A DNA stretch of 64,000 bases from Bacillota bacterium. GTDB taxonomy: Bacteria > Bacillota > Sulfobacillia > JAMCWA01. The translations under genes were made by a program, and so were the position numbers. This document shows positions 34,341-42,870 of this stretch, piece by piece. The notes beneath the pieces are model-generated. The model was not told the DNA's origin and ran no database searches. It was given only the letters and a program-made list of their open reading frames with translations. The number at the start of each line of letters is the position of its first letter. Within the stretch, counting starts at the first letter, position 1. Where the stretch lies: assembly GCA_023475165.1 (NCBI GenBank), contig JAMCWA010000084.1, positions 20,555 to 84,554 of the forward strand, given 5' to 3'.

Positions 34341-35186
34341 CTATTCCCTTGGAGTGCTTTCTGCCCCGATGACAAAGGCCTCTGGACGAATGGCCCTAGC
34401 CACCTGTTCCAGCCCATCGGCCAGCCGGGGGCCAGGGTGGTTGACCAGGCCTTTATCCAGTAGGAAGAGACGGCCTTCTTTAACCGCCGTGATCTCCGCC
34501 CATTCCGGACTTCCTAAAAGATGTTCGCGGACGACCTCACCATAGGCAAAGAGTATGATCTCAGGATCGCGCTGGCGCACCAGATGAATGGGGAAATCCA
34601 CGTAGTTCCCCTCCCTGTCCCCGGCAACATTGTCGCCCCCGGCCAGGGTGATCAGGTCATGGATAATAGAACCAGGTCCGGCCGTCAGGCTGGGGTAAGG
34701 ACAAGCAAAGTAAACCCGGGGGTGCGGTCCGGTTTTCCCAGAAACGCGGGCCCTTATCCAGCCAACCTTCTCCTCCATGGCGACAGCGACCTGATCCGCC
34801 ACCTCATCCACGCCGGTGACCTGCCCAACCAGCCGGATGACCTCGCTCACCTGGGAAACCCGCCGCGGGTCCAGGGCCAGCACCGGCACTCCCCTCCCGC
34901 TCAGCTCCTCGACCACCTTTTGGTGCAGTCCGGTCGCCAGCACCAACTGGGGTCGCAGGGAAAGGATCTTATCCAGATCAGGGGTGGCAAAACCGCCGAT
35001 CCTTTCTTTTGCCCTGGCCTCAGCCGGGAAATCGCAATACTCGGTGACCCCCACCACCAGTTCAGCCAATCCTAGCCGGAAAAGGATTTCGGTGTGTCCA
35101 GGGGCCAGAGAAACTATTCGCTCGGGGTAATCATGGAAGGTGACCAAACGGCCGAAACTGTCACTAACAGTAATGGGCAGGCTCAC
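34341..35186 (-). CDS. BtuF-like metal-chelate-binding protein without signal peptide
   Basis: 281 residues. The fold is that of BtuF/FecB-type binding proteins for vitamin B12 or ferric siderophores: RIVSLAPGHTEILFRLGL, VVGVTEYCDFPAEA, LDKILSLRPQLVLAT and the last-helix region HPGPRLADGLEQVARAI. GTG 35186 follows AGGGAGAGG; the ATG seven codons up lies before this site. Either way the protein begins with VSLPITVSDSFGRLV and has no signal sequence or lipobox, so it would stay in the cytoplasm. No permease or ATPase adjoins. Such orphan proteins may store or shuttle a corrinoid, or the secretion signal has been lost. Confidence 0.8.
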   Translation of the reverse strand: MSLPITVSDSFGRLVTFHDYPERIVSLAPGHTEILFRLGLAELVVGVTEYCDFPAEARAKERIGGFATPDLDKILSLRPQLVLATGLHQKVVEELSGRGVPVLALDPRRVSQVSEVIRLVGQVTGVDEVADQVAVAMEEKVGWIRARVSGKTGPHPRVYFACPYPSLTAGPGSIIHDLITLAGGDNVAGDREGNYVDFPIHLVRQRDPEIILFAYGEVVREHLLGSPEWAEITAVKEGRLFLLDKGLVNHPGPRLADGLEQVARAIRPEAFVIGAESTPRE

Positions 35187-35701
35187 TTGAGATCCTCTCC
35201 CTTGCATTTGCGCGTTCCCACAGAAAACATGACCTCGTCAAAGATCTCCTGCCGAGTTCGAGATCAATTCGTGCTAACAGTCGGTCAGGCTTTCACCTGG
35301 TGCCGCCCCTCCAGGCCAAGGACGGGGAGAGAATTTGCGCCTCTTACCGCTGGCCTTATCCACCCTCGTCCTGGAGGGACGGCTTAACATTTTGTCTTGG
35401 TCACACCACTATGAGACTTATCCGCAGACGCAGTTTGCGTATTTCGCAAGGTCGTTCAGCGTAACAGATCAGGTTTAAGGTCAGTGGTCCGGCCCGGCTT
35501 CTACCTTGACTGGCCGCCTTTCTCTCAGGAGGCCGAGCCCCTCGTTATTTTGGCTCTCTACCGAGCGTTGTCCCCTCAATGGTATCAGGGCGATGTGCCC
35601 TGGTCAAGTTTTGGACTCCCTTTGCCTTCTGACTTCTTCATAATAAGCCGTTTTTCGGGCTAGGCGGGCCTCTTCGAGTTTTTCACGCCTCTCTTTTAGC
35701 C
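35187..35701. other. Intergenic region beside the IS66 remnant
   Basis: About 515 bp with no gene I can support. It lies between the BtuF-like gene and the terminal sequence of a decayed IS66 element. I looked for a cobalamin riboswitch upstream of the BtuF-like gene and did not recognise its conserved box. Confidence 0.4.
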
Positions 35702-36097
35702 GTAAGCGTAAAATAGTCCTCACCTTCCAAATGGGTGGGGACTGTACTAGGGTCTTATTTAGCAACGCGGTAGGGAATCGGACCAGGGAAGGACTTCGTC
35801 TAGGGCGTCGTCATCTTTGATATCTAGGTTGGGGAGCTTTTCGAAAAGATAATTGAGATACTGGAAGGGATTCAGGCCATTCTCCTTGGCCGTTTCCACA
35901 ATGCTATAGATAGTGGCACTCGCCTGTGCACCCCGTGGGGTGTTGGCAAAGAGCCAATTCTTGCGGCCGATCACGAAGGGCTTGATCGAGCGTCCGCTGC
36001 GGTTATTGTCGATTTCCAAGCGTCCATCTTCTAAATAGACTTGAAGTTTATCCCATTGGTGTAAATTCTCTCTGAAAACTGACCCAATTTCTACCAA
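35702..36097 (-). mobile_element. IS66-family insertion sequence remnant
   Basis: The 3' end of an IS66-type element. GTAAGCG at 35702, the terminal sequence typical of IS66 inverted repeats, lies just beyond the end of a transposase fragment (35759-36097). The other end and the first ~400 codons of the transposase are missing, so it cannot move by itself. It borders the spoIIQ-like gene. Confidence 0.75.
35759..36097 (-). pseudogene. IS66 transposase, C-terminal fragment
   Basis: The fragment encodes the end of TnpC: LEDGRLEIDNNRSGRSIKPF, VIGRKNWLFANTPRGAQASA, YSIVETAKENGLNPFQYLNY and PWSDSLP. The catalytic DDE aspartates lie upstream and are absent. The family normally reads NNRAERAIKPF; here SG replaces AE. 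About 112 of ~500 residues remain, and the upstream junction (~36097) shows no start context. Confidence 0.88.
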
Positions 36098-36129
36098 GAT
36101 GTGCCACTGTCTTTCGGGTTATTCCCGCC

Positions 36130-37089
36130 TCAATTCCCTCCTACGGGCTTGATCAGGCCCTCCGGATCCAGAGCCTGATCCTTCTGATCCCTGATCTCAA
36201 AGTGAAGGTGAAAACCCTCCAGCACCTCCGACAACCCGGGCTCTCCCAAGCGGGCGATGATCTGTCCTTGTTTAACTGACTGGCCGGGCTTCACCAGTAC
36301 CTCACCGCAATGGGAATAGGCGGAAAAGAGTCCGCCCGGATGCTCCAGGGTGATCCGGAATCCGTCCTCCTCAGACCGTTGTACCCGAACCACTTTTCCC
36401 GAAAGACAGGCCTTCACCTCCGCTCCTTTCACCCCTTCCAGGTCGATTCCCGGGTGAAAACGCCAGTCCTCCTGGGTCTTGGAGAAAATCCAACCGAAAC
36501 CACTGCTGATTTTCCCCGTCAGGGGCAGAAGGGGTCTTTCTGAAGCTGATCCGGTGCGCTGATTGCCCCCAGCGGAAGAAATGTTACCGCCGGTTGCTTG
36601 GGCCGGCCCGCTGGCAATAAGGGGACTCTTGCCCGTGTCCTGGCCGGCTTCCCAGGGCTTATCCTTTAATCCGGTTCCCACGCTGGCTGGATTGACTGCG
36701 CCCGCCGGCAGCCCTTTTCGTCCGGCAATGCCCCCGGCACTGGAAATCGCCGGGGAATCCCCAGTTGTGGCCACTCCTCTGGCTCCCGCCGAGCTGCTGT
36801 AAGGTCCGGCGAAGATTACCTCGGCCTTGTCGGTAAGGGCCACCCGGCCGGCCGAAGAGGCGGCATTACTGGTTGTTCTCGGACCCGCGGCCAACCCCTG
36901 TAACGGCTTCTCCTGGTCTGGATGATATAGGACTGGCTCAGTCCACTCCTCAGGCTCAAACCTGGTGGGTGTAGTTGTCCTAACCGTCCACCAAAAGGCT
37001 ACAGCTGCCAGAAGGATAACCACCGCCGCCCCGATGAGCCAGGTGACGACCTCCCTTTCTTTAAACCATGACCACGGAATATTTCTCAA
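36130..37089 (-). CDS. spoIIQ: SpoIIQ-like M23 (LytM) peptidase
   Basis: 319 residues. One N-terminal membrane helix (VTWLIGAAVVILLAAVAFWW), a ~150-residue low-complexity linker rich in A, G and S, and a LytM/M23 domain from ~190. The zinc and catalytic residues are all present: H212 and D216 in RFHPGIDLEG, H260 in AYSHCGE and HLH 294-296 in GFHLHFEI. In Bacillus SpoIIQ the site is degenerate, while clostridial forms keep it; this one looks active. In the sporulation engulfment complex it reaches across to SpoIIIAH. spoIID lies 58 bp upstream. Named by context and architecture. Confidence 0.82.
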   Translation of the reverse strand: MRNIPWSWFKEREVVTWLIGAAVVILLAAVAFWWTVRTTTPTRFEPEEWTEPVLYHPDQEKPLQGLAAGPRTTSNAASSAGRVALTDKAEVIFAGPYSSSAGARGVATTGDSPAISSAGGIAGRKGLPAGAVNPASVGTGLKDKPWEAGQDTGKSPLIASGPAQATGGNISSAGGNQRTGSASERPLLPLTGKISSGFGWIFSKTQEDWRFHPGIDLEGVKGAEVKACLSGKVVRVQRSEEDGFRITLEHPGGLFSAYSHCGEVLVKPGQSVKQGQIIARLGEPGLSEVLEGFHLHFEIRDQKDQALDPEGLIKPVGGN

Positions 37090-37147
37090 AAGAAATCACC
37101 CCGTGGCCTATTATAACCATATTTTTCTAAACTATACTTTCCGCAAC

Positions 37148-38170
37148 CTATTCCTCAAAAGCGCGCATAATCTTCACCCCCGTGTAAAAGTACTGGAGTA
37201 TCTCGATATAGTTCTTGCCGTTCCGGGCCAACCCGTCCGCCCCATACTGGGACATACCCACGCCATGTCCATAGCCCCGAACTGTAAACCGGATCTTGTC
37301 TCCCTGGTACTCCCAGGTGAAGTTGGTGGAGGGCAGGCCCAGAGCCGTCCTAAAATCCGTCCCTTTCATTTCTTGGCCGCCGACCCGAATGGTCTTGATA
37401 CGGCCGGTATCACTACGTTCCAGTACCCGGAGTCCCCCTCCATTGCTGAGGGTGGACGTCGGTACAGCGTTTCCCAGCTTCCTGGCCATTTCCCTCAGGG
37501 TCATTTCCAGAGTGGTTTGGTAGTAGGGGGAATGGCGGTCATAATCGCAGACCACGCTGCGCAGGTAAGGGACTTTCTCCGACCAAACGTCCTCCGAATT
37601 CTCCGTCCGGCCGCCCGAGGTGGAATGAAAGACCGGATCGATGAGAAAGCCATTGTAGACGATGACCAGGCCACTGGTCGACAAGACGGCCTCTTCCACC
37701 TTCTTTCGATAGGTGGTATAGTTGTTCCCCCAGATCCGGGTGAGCTCCGGCCAGGAGACCCAGGCCTGACCATGCTGCGGGTCAGTACAGATATCAGCCC
37801 CCGGATGTTCCTGGGATCCCCTTCCACCAAACTGACGCATCCGTTTCAAGGCGTAGGTCCTGGCCGCTACCGCCTGGGCCTTCAGGGCCTCCGGCTCAAA
37901 AGAAGCCGGCGTTTCCGCCGCCACGACGCCCATTAGGTACTCCTCCAAGGGCATTTCCAGGATGCGTTTTTCTTTTTCCAGGTAAACTTTGATGGTAATC
38001 AAGGTGATACCGCCTCTGGGTTGAGGCGCCTTCTTGCTGGGGGATACCAGACACCCCCTGGTCAGCAGAGCCGGCAAGATGATATTTATAAAAATCATAA
38101 CGCCCAGAATCAGCGCACCCAGCCGCCGCAAGGCGTACCCCTCCCCAATTTGGACGACCTTGAAAGTCAA
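37148..38170 (-). CDS. spoIID: SpoIID, lytic transglycosylase of engulfment
   Basis: 340 residues. After an N-terminal anchor (LGALILGVMIFINIILPALL) comes the SpoIID domain: MPLEEYLMGVVAAETPASFE with the catalytic glutamate, LKAQAVAARTYAL, HSTSGGRTENSEDVW and FTVRGYGHGVGMSQYGADGLA. It degrades denuded glycan strands during engulfment. The pairing with the SpoIIQ-like gene downstream is usual in Clostridia and shows that the organism forms spores. The 3' half of the upstream spacer holds repeat R1 copy B. Confidence 0.95.
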   Translation of the reverse strand: MTFKVVQIGEGYALRRLGALILGVMIFINIILPALLTRGCLVSPSKKAPQPRGGITLITIKVYLEKEKRILEMPLEEYLMGVVAAETPASFEPEALKAQAVAARTYALKRMRQFGGRGSQEHPGADICTDPQHGQAWVSWPELTRIWGNNYTTYRKKVEEAVLSTSGLVIVYNGFLIDPVFHSTSGGRTENSEDVWSEKVPYLRSVVCDYDRHSPYYQTTLEMTLREMARKLGNAVPTSTLSNGGGLRVLERSDTGRIKTIRVGGQEMKGTDFRTALGLPSTNFTWEYQGDKIRFTVRGYGHGVGMSQYGADGLARNGKNYIEILQYFYTGVKIMRAFEE

Positions 38171-38256
38171 AATCCAGTAGAGATCTTATGAGGAAGGGGG
38201 CCGCTCTATGACTGGAAGGGTCGCCACTCCACCCTGTCGGGGGGAGCCAGGTCTCT

Positions 38257-38553
38257 CCTGGGAGACTGCTGACGAACTGCGTTGTGAGTGGTTAACCCGC
38301 CCGAGCAAAGCTGCCACAGTCTGTACCGCGCTTGCTGGCGATCATTCTTCTAGCAGCTTTAGCCCAATCGTAAGGTCAAGATCTCAAATCAGCCTAGATG
38401 CGAAGGAGACCAGGCTCCGAGGCGCGGCGCACTAAGTGGTACGTTGAGCGAGGAGCCGCCGGAGCAACAATCTGCAATAGTAACGCCCCTTTAATAAAAA
38501 GGTTCTTTCTTGCAGATTGCGCCACACCACAGATGGGTGTTTTTCAGCGGCCC
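38257..38553. repeat. R1 dispersed repeat, copy B (inverted)
   Basis: Starts CCTGGGAGACTGCTGAC, ends GTTTTTCAGCGG. The hairpin arms CAATCTGCAA (38468-38477) and TTGCAGATTG (38510-38519) match copy A exactly. The shared block around AACGTTG/CAACGTACC-like sequence and GGAGCC is present in the opposite orientation to copy A. It fills most of the spacer between spoIID and the next kinase gene. Confidence 0.8.
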
Positions 38554-38554
38554 A

Positions 38555-38616
38555 CCCTGAAACAAACCAGCTACTTCCAGGGCGCCGCCGCTGTTTCATT
38601 ACTCTTTGGCGCCGCC
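38555..38616. repeat. R2 repeat, copy 2
   Basis: CCTGAAACAAACCAGCTACT then TCCAGGGCGCCG and a closing GGCGCCGCC, directly abutting R1 copy B. It ends ~20 bp from the histidine-kinase stop codon. Confidence 0.7.
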
Positions 38617-38637
38617 GAAAGACGGCATGGGGATCTC

Positions 38638-40002
38638 CTAGACCAATGGTAGGGTGAAAAAAAAGGTGGTGCCACGACCCGGCTGACTTTCAACCCAAAT
38701 CTCCCCACCTTGGGCACGGACCAACTGTCGAGCGATAGCCAAGCCCAAACCAGCTCCACCGCTGGAACGAGCCCTGGATTTGTCCGCCCGGTAAAAGCGA
38801 TCAAAGACGTGGGGAAGATCGGTGGGAGCGATGCCAGGTCCGTCATCCCCTATGGCCACCTCCAATTGGGAACCGCTTCTTTTCGCCCGTACCCTGACCG
38901 ATCCACCCGGTGGGGTGTAGCGAACGGCGTTGGAAATCAGGTTGAAGAGGATTTGGGCAAAACGATCATCATCGGCTTTTATCCTCGGTAGATCAGGTTC
39001 GGTCTTCAGCGTCAATTCAATGCCTTTGCTGGCCGCCGCCCCGCGCAATGTTTCCACTGTCTGACCCAAAGTCACTTCCGGAGCGATGGGACGGAGGTTC
39101 AATGAGAGTTGCCCGGCTTCGGCCAAAGAAAGTTCCTGGAGATCGTGAACCAGACGTGTTAGACGGACGGTCTCTTCGTGCAAGGACTTCAGGGTTGATG
39201 GAGTGAGTTCGATCACCCCATCCTGGAGGGCTTCCAAGCTGCCTTGCAGAACAGTCAAAGGGGTACGTAGCTCGTGAGCTACGTCGGCTACGAGGTTCTT
39301 CTTGAGTTCATCAATGCGGGCCAGATCCTCCAGCATTAGATTGAAGGCCCGAGCCAGTTGCCCCACCTCATCGGAAGAGGAATAGCTCACTCGTCCTGTG
39401 AAGTTGCCCTGGGAGACCTTTCCCGCCGCTTGCGTCAGCAAACGCAAGGGGAGAAGGAGACGACGGGAAAGATAAAATCCCAAAGCTAGGGCCAAGGCGC
39501 TCGCCAATAGAGCCGCCCAGAGCAAGGAGCGGTTAACGGAGGCGATGAACTGGTTTTCCAGCAAGCCAGGGCCACGGGCAGAGGCATCCAGAAGGAGTAC
39601 ACCGATGGTCTCGCCATTCCATTCCAGGGGGATGCCGGTAGGCCGATTCCAGTCTGGAGCCTTTTCCCCCAGACCTTTTCCAATGCTGTCAGCCACGATT
39701 ACCCCCCTGGTATCCACCAGGGTCGCTCTCTCGGTGAAGCCGGCCCCGGGGCCCAGCCCCTGGCCCCGCCCGGGGGCAACACCTCGTTCCAGGACACTCT
39801 GTACTCCTTCCCAGCTTCCCCTAATCCGATAATAGTCAATCAAGGCCGCCTGGAGCCTTTGGGTCCGCATCGACCCGGCCCCACGAACGTAACGGTGGAA
39901 CTCGGTCTCTGTGGCCTGGTTGGCCAGGACAGCCACCAGCCCGACCGCGGCGATGACTACCACCAAAAAGACGGCCGCTATTCGAAAGGACAGGCTGTGC
40001 AA
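38638..40002 (-). CDS. Sensor histidine kinase (BaeS/PhoR-like)
   Basis: 454 residues. Two membrane helices (AAVFLVVVIAAVGLVAVLA and LLWAALLASALALALGFYL) enclose an outside sensor of ~125 residues, followed by a HAMP domain, the H-box VADVAHELRTPLT, N-box NLISNAVRYTP, and G-boxes GDDGPGIA and GGAGLGLAIARQLV. Partner of the OmpR-type regulator at 40133-40852, 130 bp upstream. The sensor segment holds a G/P-rich loop (GVAPGRGQGLGPGAG) without a known ligand motif. The signal is unknown; neighbours suggest redox or electron-transport control. Confidence 0.95.
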   Translation of the reverse strand: MHSLSFRIAAVFLVVVIAAVGLVAVLANQATETEFHRYVRGAGSMRTQRLQAALIDYYRIRGSWEGVQSVLERGVAPGRGQGLGPGAGFTERATLVDTRGVIVADSIGKGLGEKAPDWNRPTGIPLEWNGETIGVLLLDASARGPGLLENQFIASVNRSLLWAALLASALALALGFYLSRRLLLPLRLLTQAAGKVSQGNFTGRVSYSSSDEVGQLARAFNLMLEDLARIDELKKNLVADVAHELRTPLTVLQGSLEALQDGVIELTPSTLKSLHEETVRLTRLVHDLQELSLAEAGQLSLNLRPIAPEVTLGQTVETLRGAAASKGIELTLKTEPDLPRIKADDDRFAQILFNLISNAVRYTPPGGSVRVRAKRSGSQLEVAIGDDGPGIAPTDLPHVFDRFYRADKSRARSSGGAGLGLAIARQLVRAQGGEIWVESQPGRGTTFFFTLPLV

Positions 40003-40132
40003 GATAACACTTCCCCGTCTGAAAGGTGCACTTTCGGGATGCTATTTCGAGGAACTTGCTCCTTTGAAATGATCGTCGGTTTTCAGCGCGATGGAGGCCG
40101 CGACTCATCTCTTCACCGTTTGTAGGCGGCCG

Positions 40133-40852
40133 TCATTGCGGCCGATTGGCCGGCTTCAAGGTAAAGCGATATCCAACACCGTATACGGTTTGAATATAGG
40201 TCGGGCTGGAGGGATCCTTTTCGATTTTCCGCCGCAGGTTTTTAATATGGGTATCAATGGTTCGCTCATAGCCCTCGAAGGCTTCTCCCATAGCCGCATC
40301 CAGGAGCTGCAATCTGGTTAAAGTTCGTCCGTGATGACGGGCTAAGGCCCCCAGGAGGTTAAACTCAGTTGGGGTCAACTCCACCGGGGTGTCTCCCACG
40401 GTTACCTCCCGGGCATCAAAATCGATGGTGATGTCCCCGAGACTGAGGTGGTCCTGCGGATTGGCCGCTCCCGCCGCCAGGACCCGGCGCAAGACAGCCC
40501 GGACCCTGGCGACAACTTCCTTGGGGCTGAAGGGTTTGGTGATATAGTCGTCGGCACCCAGTTCCAAGCCGATCAGTTTGTCAGTTTCATCATCCCGAGC
40601 TGTCAGCATAATGACGGAGATGTTGGAGGAAGCCCGTAGCTGGCGACAGACATCCAGCCCGCTCATCTCCGGAAGCATGAGATCAAGGATGACCAAGGCT
40701 GGCTTCTCGCGCTTGGCCAGCTCCAGAGCGGTTTTCCCATCATAGGCTGGGATAACCCTATAGCCGTCTTTTTCCAAATAAGCCCGCACCAGATCGACGA
40801 TCTTAGCTTCATCATCCACCACCAGGATTTTGGGGCCTCCGGGTATACTCAT
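40133..40852 (-). CDS. OmpR-family response regulator
   Basis: 239 residues. Receiver with D near 57 (LVILDLMLPEMSGLDVCRQL), conserved TARDDE and the lysine in YITKPFSPKE. The C-terminal winged helix reads VELTPTEFNLLGALARHHGR, RTIDTHIKNLRRKI and TVYGVGYRF. With the downstream kinase it forms a two-component system. The small exported protein and polyferredoxin genes lie upstream on the same strand with a 50-bp gap, so all four may be one transcript. Confidence 0.96.
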   Translation of the reverse strand: MSIPGGPKILVVDDEAKIVDLVRAYLEKDGYRVIPAYDGKTALELAKREKPALVILDLMLPEMSGLDVCRQLRASSNISVIMLTARDDETDKLIGLELGADDYITKPFSPKEVVARVRAVLRRVLAAGAANPQDHLSLGDITIDFDAREVTVGDTPVELTPTEFNLLGALARHHGRTLTRLQLLDAAMGEAFEGYERTIDTHIKNLRRKIEKDPSSPTYIQTVYGVGYRFTLKPANRPQ

Positions 40853-40902
40853 GGTGGTTAACCTTCCTTTCTTAGGGCGCTGGCCGGCGGCGATCTAACC
40901 AT

Positions 40903-41256
40903 CTATTTGCTGCTATGCTTAATCATCCACTCGGCTATCCAAGCCCGGAGCTCGCTGACACTAAATTTCGGCGCCACCTTTTCAATATCCTTCAAGGCCG
41001 TGGATGGGGGCAGATCTTTCGGAATCTCGAAGGCAGCCTGAATTTCCTCCCAGGGGATCTGGTAGGCGGCAGTCACGTCGCCGATTTTCATCCAGCCTTT
41101 GATCTCATCGGGATTTTGACCTGTGGCGGTGATGGGATTTCCGAGTTTATCGAGCTTTCCAGAAACCGACCAGATCCCGAAGGCCTGGGCCGTGTAAACT
41201 GTGCCGAGCCAAGCAACGAGGATGAGGGTGACGAAGAGATAACGGTTCATGCGCAT
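40903..41256 (-). CDS. Small exported protein associated with a polyferredoxin
   Basis: 117 residues. Signal peptide MRMNRYLFVTLILVAWLGTV, cleavage probably after AQA. The mature part has the pattern GWMKIGDVTAAYQIPWEEIQ followed by AAFEIPKDLPPSTALKDIE, a short helical unit I have seen attached to membrane ferredoxins and FMN-binding redox proteins. No cysteine or heme site. The gene follows the polyferredoxin by 90 bp. It is probably a subunit or assembly factor of that membrane complex; no named family is certain. Confidence 0.6.
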   Translation of the reverse strand: MRMNRYLFVTLILVAWLGTVYTAQAFGIWSVSGKLDKLGNPITATGQNPDEIKGWMKIGDVTAAYQIPWEEIQAAFEIPKDLPPSTALKDIEKVAPKFSVSELRAWIAEWMIKHSSK

Positions 41257-41346
41257 GGGTTAACCCCTTTCTGTATTTCCTAGCTGAATGTCTCTTGGGC
41301 GGATCATTTGAAGCCATTACTTGCCGCCAGACGGATTTCCATGGCG

Positions 41347-42252
41347 TCACCCGGCTCGACTGGGTTGGCTGGCTTGAGGCAGGACAAGACCGGGTAAAAG
41401 GAGTGTTGGTTCCAAAGCACCGTCTTTGGGACAGACGGCGACGCACTCCAAACATCCGTTGCAGGAGGCACTGGACATGACCGTCACTTGGCTCGGCGCA
41501 AGCCCCATCGGGCATTTGGCGTCACAGAGCCGGCAATTCTTGCACAACTCCACCTTCCGGACGACCTTGACTGGACTTAGTTTACCCGTTAGGCCGATGA
41601 CGGCACCCAGGGGGCAAGCGTACCGGCACCAGGGACGTTCCATAAATAGCGAAGCCAGGGCTGTCAACAAAAGAATCACCAGGCCGCTGATCGATTCCAG
41701 CTCCGCGATGCTTAACAGCGCAGCATATGGATCATAATCCCGAAACACCATCACCCCGTAGACGATGGTTCCCGTCATAATCCAGATCAGGACGAGGTAT
41801 TTGGCAAAGCTTAGCCAGTGATCCAATCCCCGCATGAACTGAGGATGTTTTTTGACCAAGCGGCGGGCACCGGTCAGCCAGGAAGCCTGGCGGAGAGGCT
41901 TTCCCAAACGGTGGAGCCAGTCTTGCAGGGTTCCGAAGGGACAGATCCAACCGCAGAAGGCCGACTTGGCCAAAAAGGCCGTCAACAGGGCCGCCGCCAG
42001 AACCACCAGGTTGGAAAGATGAGTGTGCTGCAGGTAACTACCACCACTGCTGATGAACTTATACAGCCCTTCCAGTCCACCGAAAGGACAATAGGCCTCA
42101 GCGGAGACCACGGTGATCCCGGAATCCTCACCGATGATCGTATGGCGTATGGCCACATAAAAGATGAAAGCAAAGAACCCAAATTGAACCAGATGGCGTA
42201 GTGCCCTCACCTCCCCCAACTTGTGCCAGTAGTTCTTTTTCTTCGTCGACAT
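41347..42252 (-). CDS. Membrane 4Fe-4S polyferredoxin (NapH/CcoG-like)
   Basis: 301 residues from ATG 42252 (GGGAGGG upstream). About five membrane helices and, on the loops, the motifs AYCPFGGLEG, FCGWICPFG and WCRYACPLGA, as in NapH/YccM-type proteins. The C-terminus has two [4Fe-4S] ferredoxin motifs, CKNCRLCDAKCP and CNGCLECVAVCP. It should move electrons between the quinone pool or cytoplasm and a partner at the membrane. The co-encoded small exported protein is the likely partner. A longer open frame upstream overlaps the control region and is not needed. Confidence 0.88.
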   Translation of the reverse strand: MSTKKKNYWHKLGEVRALRHLVQFGFFAFIFYVAIRHTIIGEDSGITVVSAEAYCPFGGLEGLYKFISSGGSYLQHTHLSNLVVLAAALLTAFLAKSAFCGWICPFGTLQDWLHRLGKPLRQASWLTGARRLVKKHPQFMRGLDHWLSFAKYLVLIWIMTGTIVYGVMVFRDYDPYAALLSIAELESISGLVILLLTALASLFMERPWCRYACPLGAVIGLTGKLSPVKVVRKVELCKNCRLCDAKCPMGLAPSQVTVMSSASCNGCLECVAVCPKDGALEPTLLLPGLVLPQASQPSRAG

Positions 42253-42499
42253 GGTCACATCCCTCCCGTAATTTCCCTCTTCAGCATCAGAATAAGCCTC
42301 GATTGTGGAGATGAAATGAAGAATTTGTGGGAAAGCTGGGGAGAAGTCAGCCATCCATGATAAGGCCCAAAACGCGGTTGTCACTGTGAAATACACCACT
42401 TCTCCAGCCGATCTTCATCAGCTCTTCACAAGAGGCGGTTGTATTTGAGGCCAGGCCGAGCCGAGTGGATCGGCAAGAAACGCAAAGGAGGAGATTCAA

Positions 42500-42778
42500 A
42501 TGACGAAGAGGTTTGCGGGAATCAAGGTCGGGATCATCGGGACGCTTCTGATCGGGACACTGTCTGTCGGTACAGCCTTCGCCGCCGGACCGGGTACAGG
42601 TTACGGCTATGGAATGGCCAACAACGGGATAACGACTGCTTACTCCGGTATCGGCTTTGAAAGAAACATCGCCAACAAAGTCAGAGGAATGGTGGAGACT
42701 GTGGCCAAGGTCCTAGGGATGTCGCTTTTAGTTAGAGACTGCGCGGAGCGAGGCCTTTTACAGGGCCAAACTCAATGA
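42500..42778 (+). CDS. Small secreted protein, family unknown
   Basis: 92 residues. Signal peptide ending GTAFA|AGPGTG; the mature part starts with a G/Y-rich stretch (GPGTGYGYGMANNG) and continues RNIANKVRGMVETVAKVLGM. Similar small clostridial proteins go on after VAKVLGM with a repeated helical unit; here it stops after 25 more residues, so it could be a shortened member. AAAGGAGGAG precedes the ATG. It diverges from the polyferredoxin gene across a ~250-bp control region and ends at a clear hairpin. Confidence 0.6.
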   Translation: MTKRFAGIKVGIIGTLLIGTLSVGTAFAAGPGTGYGYGMANNGITTAYSGIGFERNIANKVRGMVETVAKVLGMSLLVRDCAERGLLQGQTQ

Positions 42779-42810
42779 GGCCTCGGGTGAAAACGCCCGG
42801 GGCCTGTTGT
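42779..42810 (+). terminator. Hairpin terminator after the small secreted protein
   Basis: GGCCTCGGG, loop TGAAAACG, CCCGGGGCC (9-bp stem with one G-T pair), followed by TGTTGTT. It starts right after the stop codon and also separates the gene from the convergent murA. Confidence 0.75.
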
Positions 42811-42870
42811 TAGCGAATATATGTTTTTACGTTCAAAAGGTTCTCTTCTCTAGCCAGGGACTCTGCTCTT

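Noticed and set aside
35187..35400. Cobalamin riboswitch upstream of the BtuF-like gene
   Set aside because: I did not recognise the conserved B12-box pattern in this stretch.
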